Origin: Strongylocentrotus purpuratus | Lineage: Eukaryota > Echinodermata > Echinoidea > Camarodonta > Strongylocentrotidae | NCBI RefSeq assembly: GCF_000002235.5 | Contig: NW_022145611.1 | Location: forward strand, 4,268,754-4,332,753 | Direction: 5' to 3' | Length of the DNA stretch: 64,000 bases | In this document: positions 35,900-46,009 of the stretch, one piece after another | How the letters are laid out: the number at the start of each line of letters is the position of its first letter | How positions within the stretch are numbered: the stretch's first letter is position 1 | Made by a program: the position numbers and the translations under genes | The notes under the pieces: model-generated | Databases searched by the model: none | What the model was told of the DNA's origin: nothing | The model's input: only the letters and a program-made list of their open reading frames with translations

Positions 35900-37165
35900 G
35901 TATCCGGACACCTACCCCCTCATTCAATAGAAAGGGAAGGGGAATAGGTTTTGTGACTATATGAATACCCTCAACTAAGAGGGAGGGGGATAAGGGACGT
36001 GAGTTATAATGTCACGTGTGAAGTGAGACATTTCTGGCACAGACATTGAACATGTGGTTTACCGACCCTGGATGAATGCTCGCAATTAGTCATTAGACAG
36101 TTGTATGATACGTGATGAAATTAACACGTAGCATTTAATAGTGCTAGTGGAAAAATACAACATGCATGTTACTGGTACCGAGGATAAGTCCTCTGGAATG
36201 GATTAAGCCATGACATTAACTCTGTATAACTCAAAAGCTTTAAGAAATAGGAAAAAACACCTAGTGTTTAACATGCAATTCTCATGTTAGCCCAGTAATT
36301 GTACTATTCCACTGAATGACCGCCAACCCCTTAGTTTCAAGTGTGGTACCTTAGAGCACTCAAATGTATTATCATTTCACAGATGTAAGATATTACTTAC
36401 AAAATAATCTATATATCAGTTCTCATTATATCGAACATAATTTTGAACTAGACTTAACAATATACTTCTGTTTTTTTAATTTTTTTTATGTGGGGGGGGG
36501 GGGGGAGGGGGGGGGGGGGGGGTAAATAGTGTAAACAATCCAACGATTCAAGCTCTATTTGCTTATGTTTCATCACCTTTGTGTGTTCATTCTTCAAACT
36601 GTATATTAGTTGCAACTTGTCTTTGATAAAACATTGTTATATTCTTTTTCACGTGAAGTCAATTCAAATGGATTTTAAAATTGAAAATGATTTGTTATAT
36701 CATATTCTATTTAATGTGATGTTAACTCCAATTGAATTGTGAAATTGTGAAAATGCATAAATAAAAAAAAAATTAAAAAAAATAAAAATTATTCTGGGTT
36801 TCACCCCGACAAGCAACTTTTGCTTTTGTTTTTCCCCATCCACATGCTAGTTTACTCATTATTTCACCCTTTTGTTATTTACTTGTTTGTTTGTACGTTA
36901 GTTTCTTTGTGTATTTCCTTTGTATTTTATAAAATGTACATTGTTTCGGATTTTGCATGTTTTTTTTTTTTACTCGAATGTGGTAAAATATGATATTAAA
37001 GGAAATGAAATGAAATGAAATGAAACGAAACGAACATAATTCATAATGTCTAAGCCAACGCATTTTCCATCATCGTATTGATTCATAAACGAACCAGAAC
37101 GAGCACTGTTACTATATGCCTTCTAGATCACGATTATAAAGTATAAAAATAATCATTTTTCTTGT
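35900..37165. other. intergenic, nothing recognised except a G run
   Basis: AT-rich. A nearly pure G tract lies at about 36493-36522, and GAAAT tandem pentamers lie at about 37000-37025. Confidence 0.5.
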
Positions 37166-37170
37166 CTTAA

Positions 37171-37536
37171 AGGTAATGACCAGTATTGGAAACGCCCCAA
37201 TTTCAAAAAATGAAATGGAAGCTCTCATTACCAATCATGTGAAAGAATATGTTTTGACTAATACATGATGATAACAAATTTGCCGGGAAACCGCCTACTA
37301 ATTCATATATTTGGTAAATTTGTTTCTCTCGTGGTCTGTGAGAGATATAGGGTAGTCCCATATACATCTTTCTGTGTATAGTGCTTGTAACTTTACGAAG
37401 AATGGGCCGAATTTCTTATCATTTTGATGATTCCAGAACCTTGCAGATGCTAGATGCTAGATGATCAACCTTTTCTGATCGATTCCACAACGTTTCTTTC
37501 ACAATGCAATCGCATGACCATAACTGGTCTTTACCT
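37171..37536 (-). mobile_element. TTAA MITE, family A
   Basis: TTAA stands on both sides. The ends are AGGTAATGACCAGT and ACTGGTCTTTACCT, length 366 bp. Family copies lie at 15820, 48354, 49461, 53584 and 54426. Confidence 0.88.
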
Positions 37537-37986
37537 TTAATATTTTAAAGCTACTGAGAATGTAATTGTCTGCGCTAACAAAGTATACGGTTCCATGTGG
37601 GGCAGTATTTTGAAAGTGCAAACGTGACATAATCCGAAGCTATTTTTTACGTGCAATGTATAGGGTATATTGTTGACCTTGAATTGATTCCTAAAGCATA
37701 AGCGATGCTGTTAATTACATGCACTACTCAACAGGTATCATATTTCAGACAGGGGTCTGAAACTAAAGCGCTTAATTAACTCTTATGTTTCGTTCACTTT
37801 GTTTAGACTACTTATATTACACCTCACATAAGTGACATAAGAATAAATTACTCCATCAGTATCTTGTCTCTCAACACATTGCCGCCTTGACACCATGATA
37901 TCTGTACACTATGATCAATAACGAATCATGAATAGCCCCCCCCCCCCCCAACAAAAAAGTAGAGGTGTCGAAGTCGACTGGTTTAA

Positions 37987-38173
37987 AGACCGTCAATACT
38001 ACTGGGCCAGAAGGGATTAGACCACTCAGCCAGTTCATTGACAGGTGGCTATCTCATCAACTCAGCTCTCTCAAGTAACATAAGCAAAAGAGGATCATGG
38101 GGGACCAACAGGCACCGATTGGGGAAGTTTTCTATATAGAGGGAGCAATTAGTTAAAAGTAGGACAGTGGGGC
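37987..38173 (+). mobile_element. TTAA MITE, family E copy 3
   Basis: TTAA at 37983-37986 and 38174-38177, with the same body as 14007-14201. The next base block is the head of a family-1 SINE. Confidence 0.82.
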
Positions 38174-38177
38174 TTAA

Positions 38178-38440
38178 GCTCTTGACTTGAAATGCAAAGG
38201 CCGTGGGTTCGATCCCCGACACGGTACCGATGTATTTTTGCAAGGCATTAATCTACATGTACCTTTGCCACTCCATACCCATGCAGGTAGGATGATGAAA
38301 GCATTTGTGTTAGTAATTGCCATATGCCCTCACGGTGACCGTATGGTAGGAGGAATACTCCCCAGGGAGTGAATCCGATGGCCGGGGTAATAATATCTAT
38401 AAAGCGCTCATTAAACGATAAGAATTCAGATTATTAATTA
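38178..38440 (+). mobile_element. tRNA-derived SINE, family 1
   Basis: The head carries GGTTCGATCCCCGACACGG. The body has GGCATTAATCTACATG, then TTTGCCACTCCATACCC; the tail GGCCGGGGTAATAATATC is followed by AAAGCGCTC. It abuts a family E MITE on its left. Confidence 0.7.
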
Positions 38441-38599
38441 TGATAATAATAATAATTTTGTTTACCTATAGTGAAGCCTGATCAGCTTCACTACTTAATA
38501 ATTCAATCAACCAAATCAATTCAAATATTTAAGCGCGGATTCCAATTGGCAAAGCATTTATTGTAGTAGAATCTCCGTTCTTATTTCCCTCTACCGCTA

Positions 38600-38815
38600 T
38601 AATTATTTTTCTTATGTTATATAATGTTTGTACTCTATATTATGTCAAATATGTCAATGTTTAGTTTTGATGAATGTTATATTTTTATATATTCCTTGTA
38701 TTTTTGTATATTACAAACTTGTTATGTCGTTCTAGAGGGCGTACTTGGAAAGCAGTTTTGTTAAACTGACTGTACCTACCCTCTATTTTAAATAAACTTG
38801 AATAAATAAAAATAA
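38600..38815 (+). mobile_element. LINE 3' end
   Basis: The stretch TAGAGGGCGTACTTGGAAAG to GACTGTACCTACCCTCTA forms a hairpin like that of the 21.2-kb LINE tail. It is followed by AATAAA repeats. Confidence 0.6.
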
Positions 38816-38817
38816 AT

Positions 38818-38962
38818 AGAAAACAATGCCTAATCGGTGCCTGTTGGTTCCCCATGATCCTCTTTTTCTTATGTTAAATGAGAGCTGATTTATGAGATAA
38901 CCACCTGTCAGTGACCTTGCAGGGAGGTCTAATCCCCCTGGCCAAACTAGTGCAGACGGGCT
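38818..38962 (-). mobile_element. TTAA MITE, family E copy 4 (truncated)
   Basis: Inverted orientation; the right end is GGGCT then TTAA. The left end is cut at the LINE tail. A family-2 SINE follows at once on the right. Confidence 0.75.
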
Positions 38963-38969
38963 TTAAACC

Positions 38970-39085
38970 TAGGTGAAGAGTGATACATGTGGATTGATGG
39001 TTTGTCAATGGACGTTATAGTGTCGTGCTGGGATTCGAACCCTCAATTCTCAGGATTGAGAGTCAAGCAAATGAACTACTATACA
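38970..39085 (-). mobile_element. tRNA-derived SINE, family 2 (partial)
   Basis: The inverse B box GGGATTCGAACCCTCAATTC and GAGAGTCAAGCAAATGAACT match the 30.8-kb copy. Confidence 0.7.
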
Positions 39086-39931
39086 TAACATTGTCAACCT
39101 TACTCTTGTTTGTCTTATTTATTGATCAAGTCTCATTACGTCTAATGAGTCTGTTTTGGTTTTATTAGCACTGTAAGTTTGTAACAACATTGTAATTTTG
39201 TTTGATATCTGCTATATAGGCCTACCAGTTTATGAATATTTTTCATAATCTCAACAATCAAAAAGCATTGTGGAAAATAATTGAACTATGAACCCTTGAA
39301 CCTGATTTCCAGCTAGACAAAGGTAGATTTTTTCAAAGAAATTATATTCCACTATATTTACATATCAATTGGGCAATTTCCAATTGTTGGATTGAATTTA
39401 TTTTACGCAACAGTGCATGTGTCATACATTTGGGAAGACCGGCGGGACCGGTTAGGGAACTTCCCTTTAAGTACTATCGAGCCCTCTATCCTAACTTCTT
39501 CCCCCTCTCAGTCTCAGCGCGGGAATGTTTAGTTTAGTTGCTTTTGGTGTGAAATTGGGTTCTTCCGTTTATTTGTCAGGGGAAACCATGTTGTTCCGCA
39601 CAATGTGATGAGAAACATACGATGAATCTACCATCAAAATTCGAACATTTTGAACCGATTTTCTTTTATAACGTAAAAAAGGGCTTGAAGCTTCCATGAA
39701 CATTTAACTTCAGACCTAATTATAATTACCAAAACATACCCCAATGTAATTTTATACTTTTTCGTAAAATGTCTCATGATTCTTCTCTGTTAGATTTTTT
39801 TCTCACTAATGGGAAAAAATAGTGTTTGATTAACATGTGTAAAATTTATACTAGAAATACTAGGAAAAAAAAACTGCATTGAAATAAGACTTAGAAGGAG
39901 ATAATATTCTTGATGTGTGCATTAGACTTCT

Positions 39932-39993
39932 TCACACGTCACTCTTCTCGTCAAAAATTACCTTGAATGTCCGGCGTGATACTTTCAAGTCCT
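39932..39993 (-). pseudogene. isolated FABP-type terminal exon
   Basis: On the minus strand an acceptor TTGTTAACAG is followed by a frame reading DLKVSRRTFKVIFDEKSDV and a TGA stop. The sequence RTFKVIFDEK resembles the last strand of copy 1 (VSFKVVFDKV). The border matches the place of the third intron of vertebrate FABP-family genes. No upstream exon is found up to 45 kb: transposons fill that space. It may be a relic, or the end of a gene whose other exons I failed to see. Confidence 0.4.
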
Positions 39994-40457
39994 CTGTTAA
40001 CAAGAAAACAAAAGATAGATTATGAAAAATGGCAGAAAGGGACAATTTCATCTTGAATAATGACTAATGAATTCAATGTTCATGTTCTCCTACTGGCCTC
40101 TGCAATGTATTCTATAGAGAAAGCAATCGTCTTAGGTGTTTCAGAGCGACCTGTCCTCAGGGTCATCTGACTTGGCACCATCTTCCACACCAGACTGTCA
40201 AGGGTGTATAAAGAACATGTCTGGGCGCCAAGGTGCGAGTTATTGTCTTGGCCAGATCGAAAACAAAAAGACTTGCCCCCCTTTTTTCTCTTGCATAAGA
40301 TGAGAATAATAATAAGAATAAATAAGAATTAGCTGCCAAGATCAATCAGGGTTATTGGTATGACCTCAGAATGGCCTTCTACCGCATAGGTCCAGAGTGA
40401 ATTAGAGACAAGCGGCTGCCAAACTGGATCCACTTTATATCACTTTGTTCCTCTTTT

Positions 40458-40846
40458 CAGCGCGTAGCTAGGATTTTATTTTAGGGGGTTGGTATAGTGA
40501 GCACGAAGCACGCTCCCTATGGGGGGGGGGGGGGGGGGGTGCAAGCTTTGAAAGAAGACGATTCGTTGTACCTTTCTCGACTCTTAATCTTTGTCTGAAT
40601 TCTGTCCCCCCCCCCCCCCCTCTCGCGCGAAGCGCTGAAGCTTTGACGTTTCATTAAATTATTAGAGAAAGAAGATGATTCGTTGTACCGTTCTCGACTC
40701 CTTTTTCCTTTTCTTCTTCACTTTTTTCCTTCTTTTTCTCTCTCTCTTTTTTTCTTTTTCGGCCGGCGTTTTTTTTTTTTTGTTGGTGGGGGGGGGGGGG
40801 GGGGGGGGGCGACCGCCCCCACCGCCCCCCTGGCTACGCGCATTTT
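40458..40846. mobile_element. hAT-like MITE remnant with G-run interior
   Basis: The ends CAGCGCGTAGCTAGG and CCCTGGCTACGCGC are imperfect inverses, like those at 45579-45997. The interior has two long G runs and a C run. No clean 8-bp duplication is seen. Confidence 0.5.
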
Positions 40847-40920
40847 TTCGTCATCCTAAGCTCGAACGGGTATGTTATACCATATAAGGTTGGCACCTCG
40901 CTATCCGTCCTGTCACTAAA

Positions 40921-43019
40921 GTATGGTGGCCCTGAAGGGACATCGCGAATAGACTAAATCGTGAAAAATATGCGATAAAATTCACGATATCGTCAATTTT
41001 ATCGCATATTTTTCACGAAGAAATTCACGAAATTGACGATATCGTGAACTTTATCGTGAACTTTTCACGATGAAATTGACGATATCGTGAATTTTATCGT
41101 GAAAAGTTCACGATATAAAGTTCACGATATCGTCAATTTTATCGTGTACTCTATCGTGTACTCTATCGTGTACTCTCCTGACGGGCGCTTCGTAAACAAA
41201 ACCAGCCCTAGCTGGGGGAGACAGAGAGAAGGAAAAAAGGGAAAGGGAAAGAGAAGATAAAAGGAAAGAAAGAATAATAAGAAGAAAAGAGGGAAACGGG
41301 GGGGGCGAAGGGCTCTTGCCTCCTCCTCACTCTCCCCCCCCCCCCTCCCTGCCAAAAAATAAATCAGAGAGAGAGAGAGAAGGGAAAGGGAAAGGGAAAG
41401 AGAAGATAAAAGGAAAGAAAGAAGAGGAAGAAGAAGAAAAGAGGAAAACGGGGGAAGGGCGAAGGACTTTTGCCCCCCCCCCCTCCCCCCCCCCCCGCCA
41501 AAAAATAAATCAGAGAGAGAGAGAGAGAAGGGAAAGGGAAAGGGAAAGAGAAGATAAAAGGAAAGAAAGAAGAGGAAGAAGAAGAAAAGAGGGAAACGGG
41601 GGCAAAGGGCTTTTGCCTCGTCCCCCCGCCCCCCGCCAAAAAATAAATAAGAGAGAGAGAGAGAGAAGGAAAGGGAAAGAGAAGGAAGAAAGAGAAAAAC
41701 GAAAAAGAGGGAGAATAGGAAAGAAAGGAAAAGAAAGAAAAGAAAGGAGGCAAAAGCCCTTCGCCCCTGTTTCCCTCTTTTCTTATTCTTTTTCCTCTTT
41801 TTTCTTTCCTTTTATATTTTCTTTCCCTCTCCCTTCTCTTTCCCTTTATGGCGGGAGGGGGGAGGTAAGAGCCTTTCGCCCTTCCCCCGTTTCCCTCTTT
41901 CCGTCTTCTTCTTCTTTCTTTCCTTTTATATTTTCTTTCCCTTTCCCTTTCCCTTCTCTCTATCTCTCTCTCTCTCTCTCCTATTTATTTGTTGGCGCGG
42001 GAGGGGGGAGGAGGCAAGAGCCCCTCTTTTCTTCTTATTCTTCTTCCTTTCCTTTTTTATTCTCTTTCCCTTTCCCTTCTCTCTCTTATTTATTTTTTGG
42101 GCGGGGGGATGCAAGAGCCCTTCGCCCCCGTTTCCCTCTTTTCTTCTTCTTCTTCCTCTTCTTTCTTTCCTTTTATCTTCTCTTTCCCTTTCCCTTTCCC
42201 TTCTCTCTCTATCTCTTATTTATTTTTTTGGCGGGGGGTGGGGAGGGAGGAGGCAAGAGCCCTTCGCCCTTCCCCCGTTTCCCTCTTTTCTTCTTATTCC
42301 TCTTCTTTCTTTCCTTTTATATTTTCTTTCCCTTTCCCTTCTCTCTCTTATTTATTTTTGGCGGGGGGGGGGGGTAGGAGGCAAGAGCCCTTCGCCCTTC
42401 CCCTGTTTCCCTCTTTTTCCTCTTCTTTCTTTCCCTTTCCCTTCTCTCTCTCTCTCTCTCTCTTATTTATTTTTTTGGCGGGGGGGGGGGGGAGGTAAGA
42501 GCCTTTCGCCCTTCCCCCGTTTCCCTCTTTCCTTCTTCCTCTTCTTTCTTTCATTTTATATTTTCTTTCCCTTTCCCTTCTCTCTCTCCTTATTGTTGGC
42601 GGGGGGGGGGGGGGAGTGAGGAGGAGGCAAGAGCCCTTCGCCCCCCCCGTTTCCCTCTTTTCTTCTTATTATTCTTTCTTTCCTTTTATCTTCTCTTTCC
42701 CTTTTTTCCTTCTCTCTGTCTCCCCCAGCTAGGGCTGGTTTTGTTTACGAAGCGCCCGTCAGGAGAGTACACGATAGAGTACACGATAGAGTACACGAAA
42801 AAATTGACGATATCGTGAACTTTATATCGTGAACTTTTCACGATAAAATTCACGATATCGTCAATTTCATCGTGAAAAGTTCACGATAAAGTTCACGATA
42901 TCGTCAATTTCGTGAATTTCTTCGTGAAAAATATGCGATAAAATTGACGATATCGTGAATTTTATCGCATATTTTTCACGATTTAGTCTATTCGCGATGT
43001 CCCTTCAGGGCCACCATAC
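40921..43019. mobile_element. 2.1-kb foldback transposable element
   Basis: The element starts GTATGGTGGCCCTGAAGGG and ends with the exact inverse, flanked by TAAA at 40917-40920 and 43020-43023 (possible 4-bp target duplication). The two terminal arms, 40921-41231 and 42711-43019, are inverted copies of about 310 bp with almost no differences by eye. Each arm holds nested palindromes built from TTCACGATATCGTGAA-like units and three TATCGTGTACTC repeats. The interior is an inverted pair of purine/pyrimidine minisatellites. No transposase frame is present; the long open frames inside are repeat translations. The superfamily is not assigned. Confidence 0.9.
41232..42710. repeat. inverted polypurine/polypyrimidine minisatellite inside the foldback element
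   Basis: The left part (to about 41755) holds roughly four purine-rich units of 125-150 bp. The right part holds about seven units in opposite orientation. Each unit has a GGGCGAAGGGCTCTTGCC-like block, a C- or G-run, GCCAAAAAATAAAT, (GA)n and GGGAAAGGGAAAG, then GATAAAAGGAAAGAAAG. Confidence 0.85.
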
Positions 43020-43832
43020 TAAAGCTTCATCAGTGAAAGAAGGAAACACGAAAGGATATTTCTACATAATTCCAGTCACTGAAAACTGCTGACAATTTTA
43101 ATGGTTTGATGGGTTCCATAAAGGAATGCTCAATGTAACTGATTAAGGCTGTAAGCCATACTTATAGAATGATAGCTGAAGGAGTCTATTGGCTGGAAAT
43201 TAATCAACTGGATTCGGATAGCGCTCGGGCATTTTTTTAAGTGGATCTTCGTGGGATCTTTTTAAAGCCCATCTTCTCGGGCAAATCGAGGAAACATTAA
43301 ATTCAAAACTCTTGAATTTAATTGGCATGGGTATAAATGAGTTCATATAAACATGATAATAAAGAAAATTAGGAGAGGTGAAGGAATACTTAAAAGGCCA
43401 ATTTTAAAGGCGCGATTTTGTCTTCCATTCTCCGTTTACTTGATCGATTGGGGAGTGAATTGGTAAATGTGTGAGGGTATCCTTCTTTATTTAGTAGTAC
43501 CAAAATATTATATCATTGTCTGGCAAAAGCATGTTTCGGAGGCTCAAATGCTTGTCAAATGCGTCTAGAAACTTGAAAAATGGATGCCCCATGCCCGGTA
43601 AGAATGCACTTCTGTCCCTGTATCACTTCAGCTTAAAGCTAATCTTGAGCTCTGGTATGGGAATCGTATATCGAGAGAACATGGCTATAATTCATTCTGG
43701 ATTGTTTATCCTGTAGTAGATTGATTGTTTGAACCAGTAAAATAAAAACAAACTCACAAAAACTTGCTGGAAGTCATCTTCAATAAAAACGCAACTCTCA
43801 TTTGAACAGAGTGACCTGTGTTTATAAGCACA

Positions 43833-44627
43833 CAGGGGCTGCGCGCCGGAGTGTCTTCAAAAGTTGGGGGGGGGGGGGGACCAACAAAAAAGGGAATTTT
43901 CTTGGGCGAAAAGGGGCACCTAAAAAGAGAAATCTAAAAGCGAAAATATACAATTTTTAGACATTGATATTTACCCCTACATTGTAATTACATTATCAGG
44001 GATGATTTCAATGTTTTTTTCTCTCTTTACGTGGTCCAAGATACTGCCTTAGCATCATACTTTGCAGTTAGGTGTGATGGTGAGCGAGCAACCTTTTTCA
44101 AGATTTGTGAGGTCGCAGTGCAAAACATCTTATAAAGAGGAAAGAACAATCCTGATGGGGTTTTAAGTACAATCTAATCATGAAAGGTTGAATAGATCTT
44201 TAATAAGGAACATAATTATATCAACCTTGAATACGAACGAACAAAGCTTGCTTGCTGCGTACGCTCGTCGAGCGTACGCAGCAAGCAAGCTTTGGGTGCA
44301 ATTAAAGAAAAAAATTGCTCTTATCGCCTTATATTAGAAGCACATTTTATGGTAAAACGAAAGGAAAAAGGACACTTTTGAAAAATAGCCCATGTCAAAG
44401 TTAAAGAGGGGTACCTCTCAAATTTCAATAAGAGACTCATCGGAGATGAAAAGAGGCACTTATAACAATGAAAAGAGGACATGTACAAAGGAAAAGAGGC
44501 ACTCAAAAATAGAAATGACTTTTTTCAGATTTAAAAAGAGCCAAGTAAAAGGGGGCACTTTAGGGGAAATTTAAAAGTGGAGGGGAGCAATGTCCCCTCC
44601 CCCTTCCCCCAGGCTCCGCCGACTCTG
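43833..44627. mobile_element. hAT-like non-autonomous element, 795 bp
   Basis: The left end is CAGGGGCTGCGCGCCGGAG and the right end CTCCGCCGACTCTG. Flanking 8-mers TAAGCACA and TAAGTACA differ by one base. The interior has recurrent AAAAGAGGCAC words and a perfect 53-bp palindrome. Confidence 0.65.
44242..44294. repeat. perfect 53-bp palindrome
   Basis: 26-base arms, CAAAGCTTGCTTGCTGCGTA plus CGCTCG, are separated by a single T from their exact inverse. Confidence 0.95.
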
Positions 44628-45059
44628 TAAGTACAAGGTCTCGGGCCTACCTACCTTGATTTCCTTATCTTTCTATGCTCATTACTCATTTTCTACAAAA
44701 GGCATCTGTCAATTATTTGTAATCTTGAACATGCAGTGTAAGTTTGTTGGATTCTGTGAGAATTTATTTTCCATCATTACCAGAACTGAAGCTTATCTTT
44801 AAAACATAATGCCAAGCTATAATATGCAGGCTGTGATTCTCGGCAATAGTCCTACAAATAATTTTGAAACAAAAAACAGCGTTGGTTTTCTTTCTTTCCT
44901 ATCCCTTTGTAAATCTCTATTTATAAATATTGTGTGCTCTACAATAAAGCAGAGTACTCACAGTTTATTTGTAGATGCAGGATTTGGACCCCCCCCCCCT
45001 TGTCTGAACATGACTATAAGCCATGTTCAGATGGGGGCTTCTTAGTCGGCGTAAGCTAA

Positions 45060-45533
45060 AGGTACATGTACTATGTCCCATTTGTAGCCAACACCAAATT
45101 CTGTAGAACTTTTCAGGTATTATGAATATTCACGTATGTCCTATCTGTGCAATTTAAACGCGTTTACTTTCTAGGCTTCACTGTCATGCACTATTGAGTG
45201 ACCGATTTCATTTTTTTCTTCGGTAATAACAAGCATAACATGAGCTGTAAAGGGTACATGAGCATTTGTCTACATCAATAACCTACTTCGTGTAATGGCC
45301 AAAATTAAACGATTGAATCTTCAGGCGCAGAACAAAACGTACACCATTCGGTATAAGGGTCTAAAAGAATTGCAATCCCTTAAGTCGATTCGACAACTAA
45401 CGGTCGATATTTTCACACACAGCCATTTTCAAGCCCTTCGTTATGAGGGAAGTTCTAAATTAGTATATTATCTTTCAAATGCCGGTGTTATTTAATTTTT
45501 TTTTTGTTAGCCTGCAAATGGGACATAGTACCT
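45060..45533 (+). mobile_element. TTAA MITE, family B copy 1
   Basis: The ends are AGGTACATGTACTATGTCCC and GGGACATAGTACCT. The flank is CTAA on the left and TTAA on the right. The second copy is at 55144-55572. A 66-codon frame inside (45295-45495) is not kept open in the second copy. Confidence 0.82.
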
Positions 45534-45578
45534 TTAATCCCTGCAGCAGTAAATATCCCATACATATTTGACTTGCAC

Positions 45579-45672
45579 CAGGCGCGTACGCAGGATTTTT
45601 TCAAGGGGGGGGTTTTAACATTTATAAATCGGTCCGAAAATTTCGCAACGACTCAGCCAGCCGCTGAATAAG

Positions 45673-45724
<52 letters not shown>

Positions 45725-45864
45725 AAGAGGACACTTTTTTTTTTTTTTTTTGTCTCGAAATTTGGAAATTTGACATTTTGCTCCGTTGGGGGGGGGGTAA
45801 GGTCACCTTTTTTAGGTCGGCCATGGGAATATTTTTTTTTTTTTTTTTTTTTTAATAATTAAAA

Positions 45865-45895
<31 letters not shown>

Positions 45896-45997
45896 AGGGG
45901 GGGGTTTTAGGTTTTTTTTAGGGGGGTTTACACACAAAAAATTTCCAAAGGGGGGGTTTAACCCCCCAAACCCCCCCCCCCCCTGCGTACGCGCCTG
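45579..45997. mobile_element. hAT-type MITE with 8-bp target duplication
   Basis: The ends CAGGCGCGTACGCAGG and CCTGCGTACGCGCCTG are perfect inverses. ACTTGCAC is repeated exactly at 45571-45578 and 45998-46005. The interior is G, T and A homopolymer runs. Confidence 0.9.
45674..45723. repeat. 50-base G homopolymer
   Basis: An uninterrupted run of G, inside the hAT-type MITE. Its length may be imprecise in the assembly. Confidence 0.85.
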
Positions 45998-46009
45998 ACT
46001 TGCACCATT

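Noticed and set aside
41316-42498. Open frames of 353 and 169 codons inside the foldback element
   Set aside because: They are Ser/Phe/Lys/Arg-rich translations of the GA/TC minisatellite, appear on both strands and contain no domain.
45295-45495. 66-codon frame MAKIKRLNLQ in MITE family B
   Set aside because: The second copy at 55144-55572 has the same start region but shifts frame, so the frame is not conserved.
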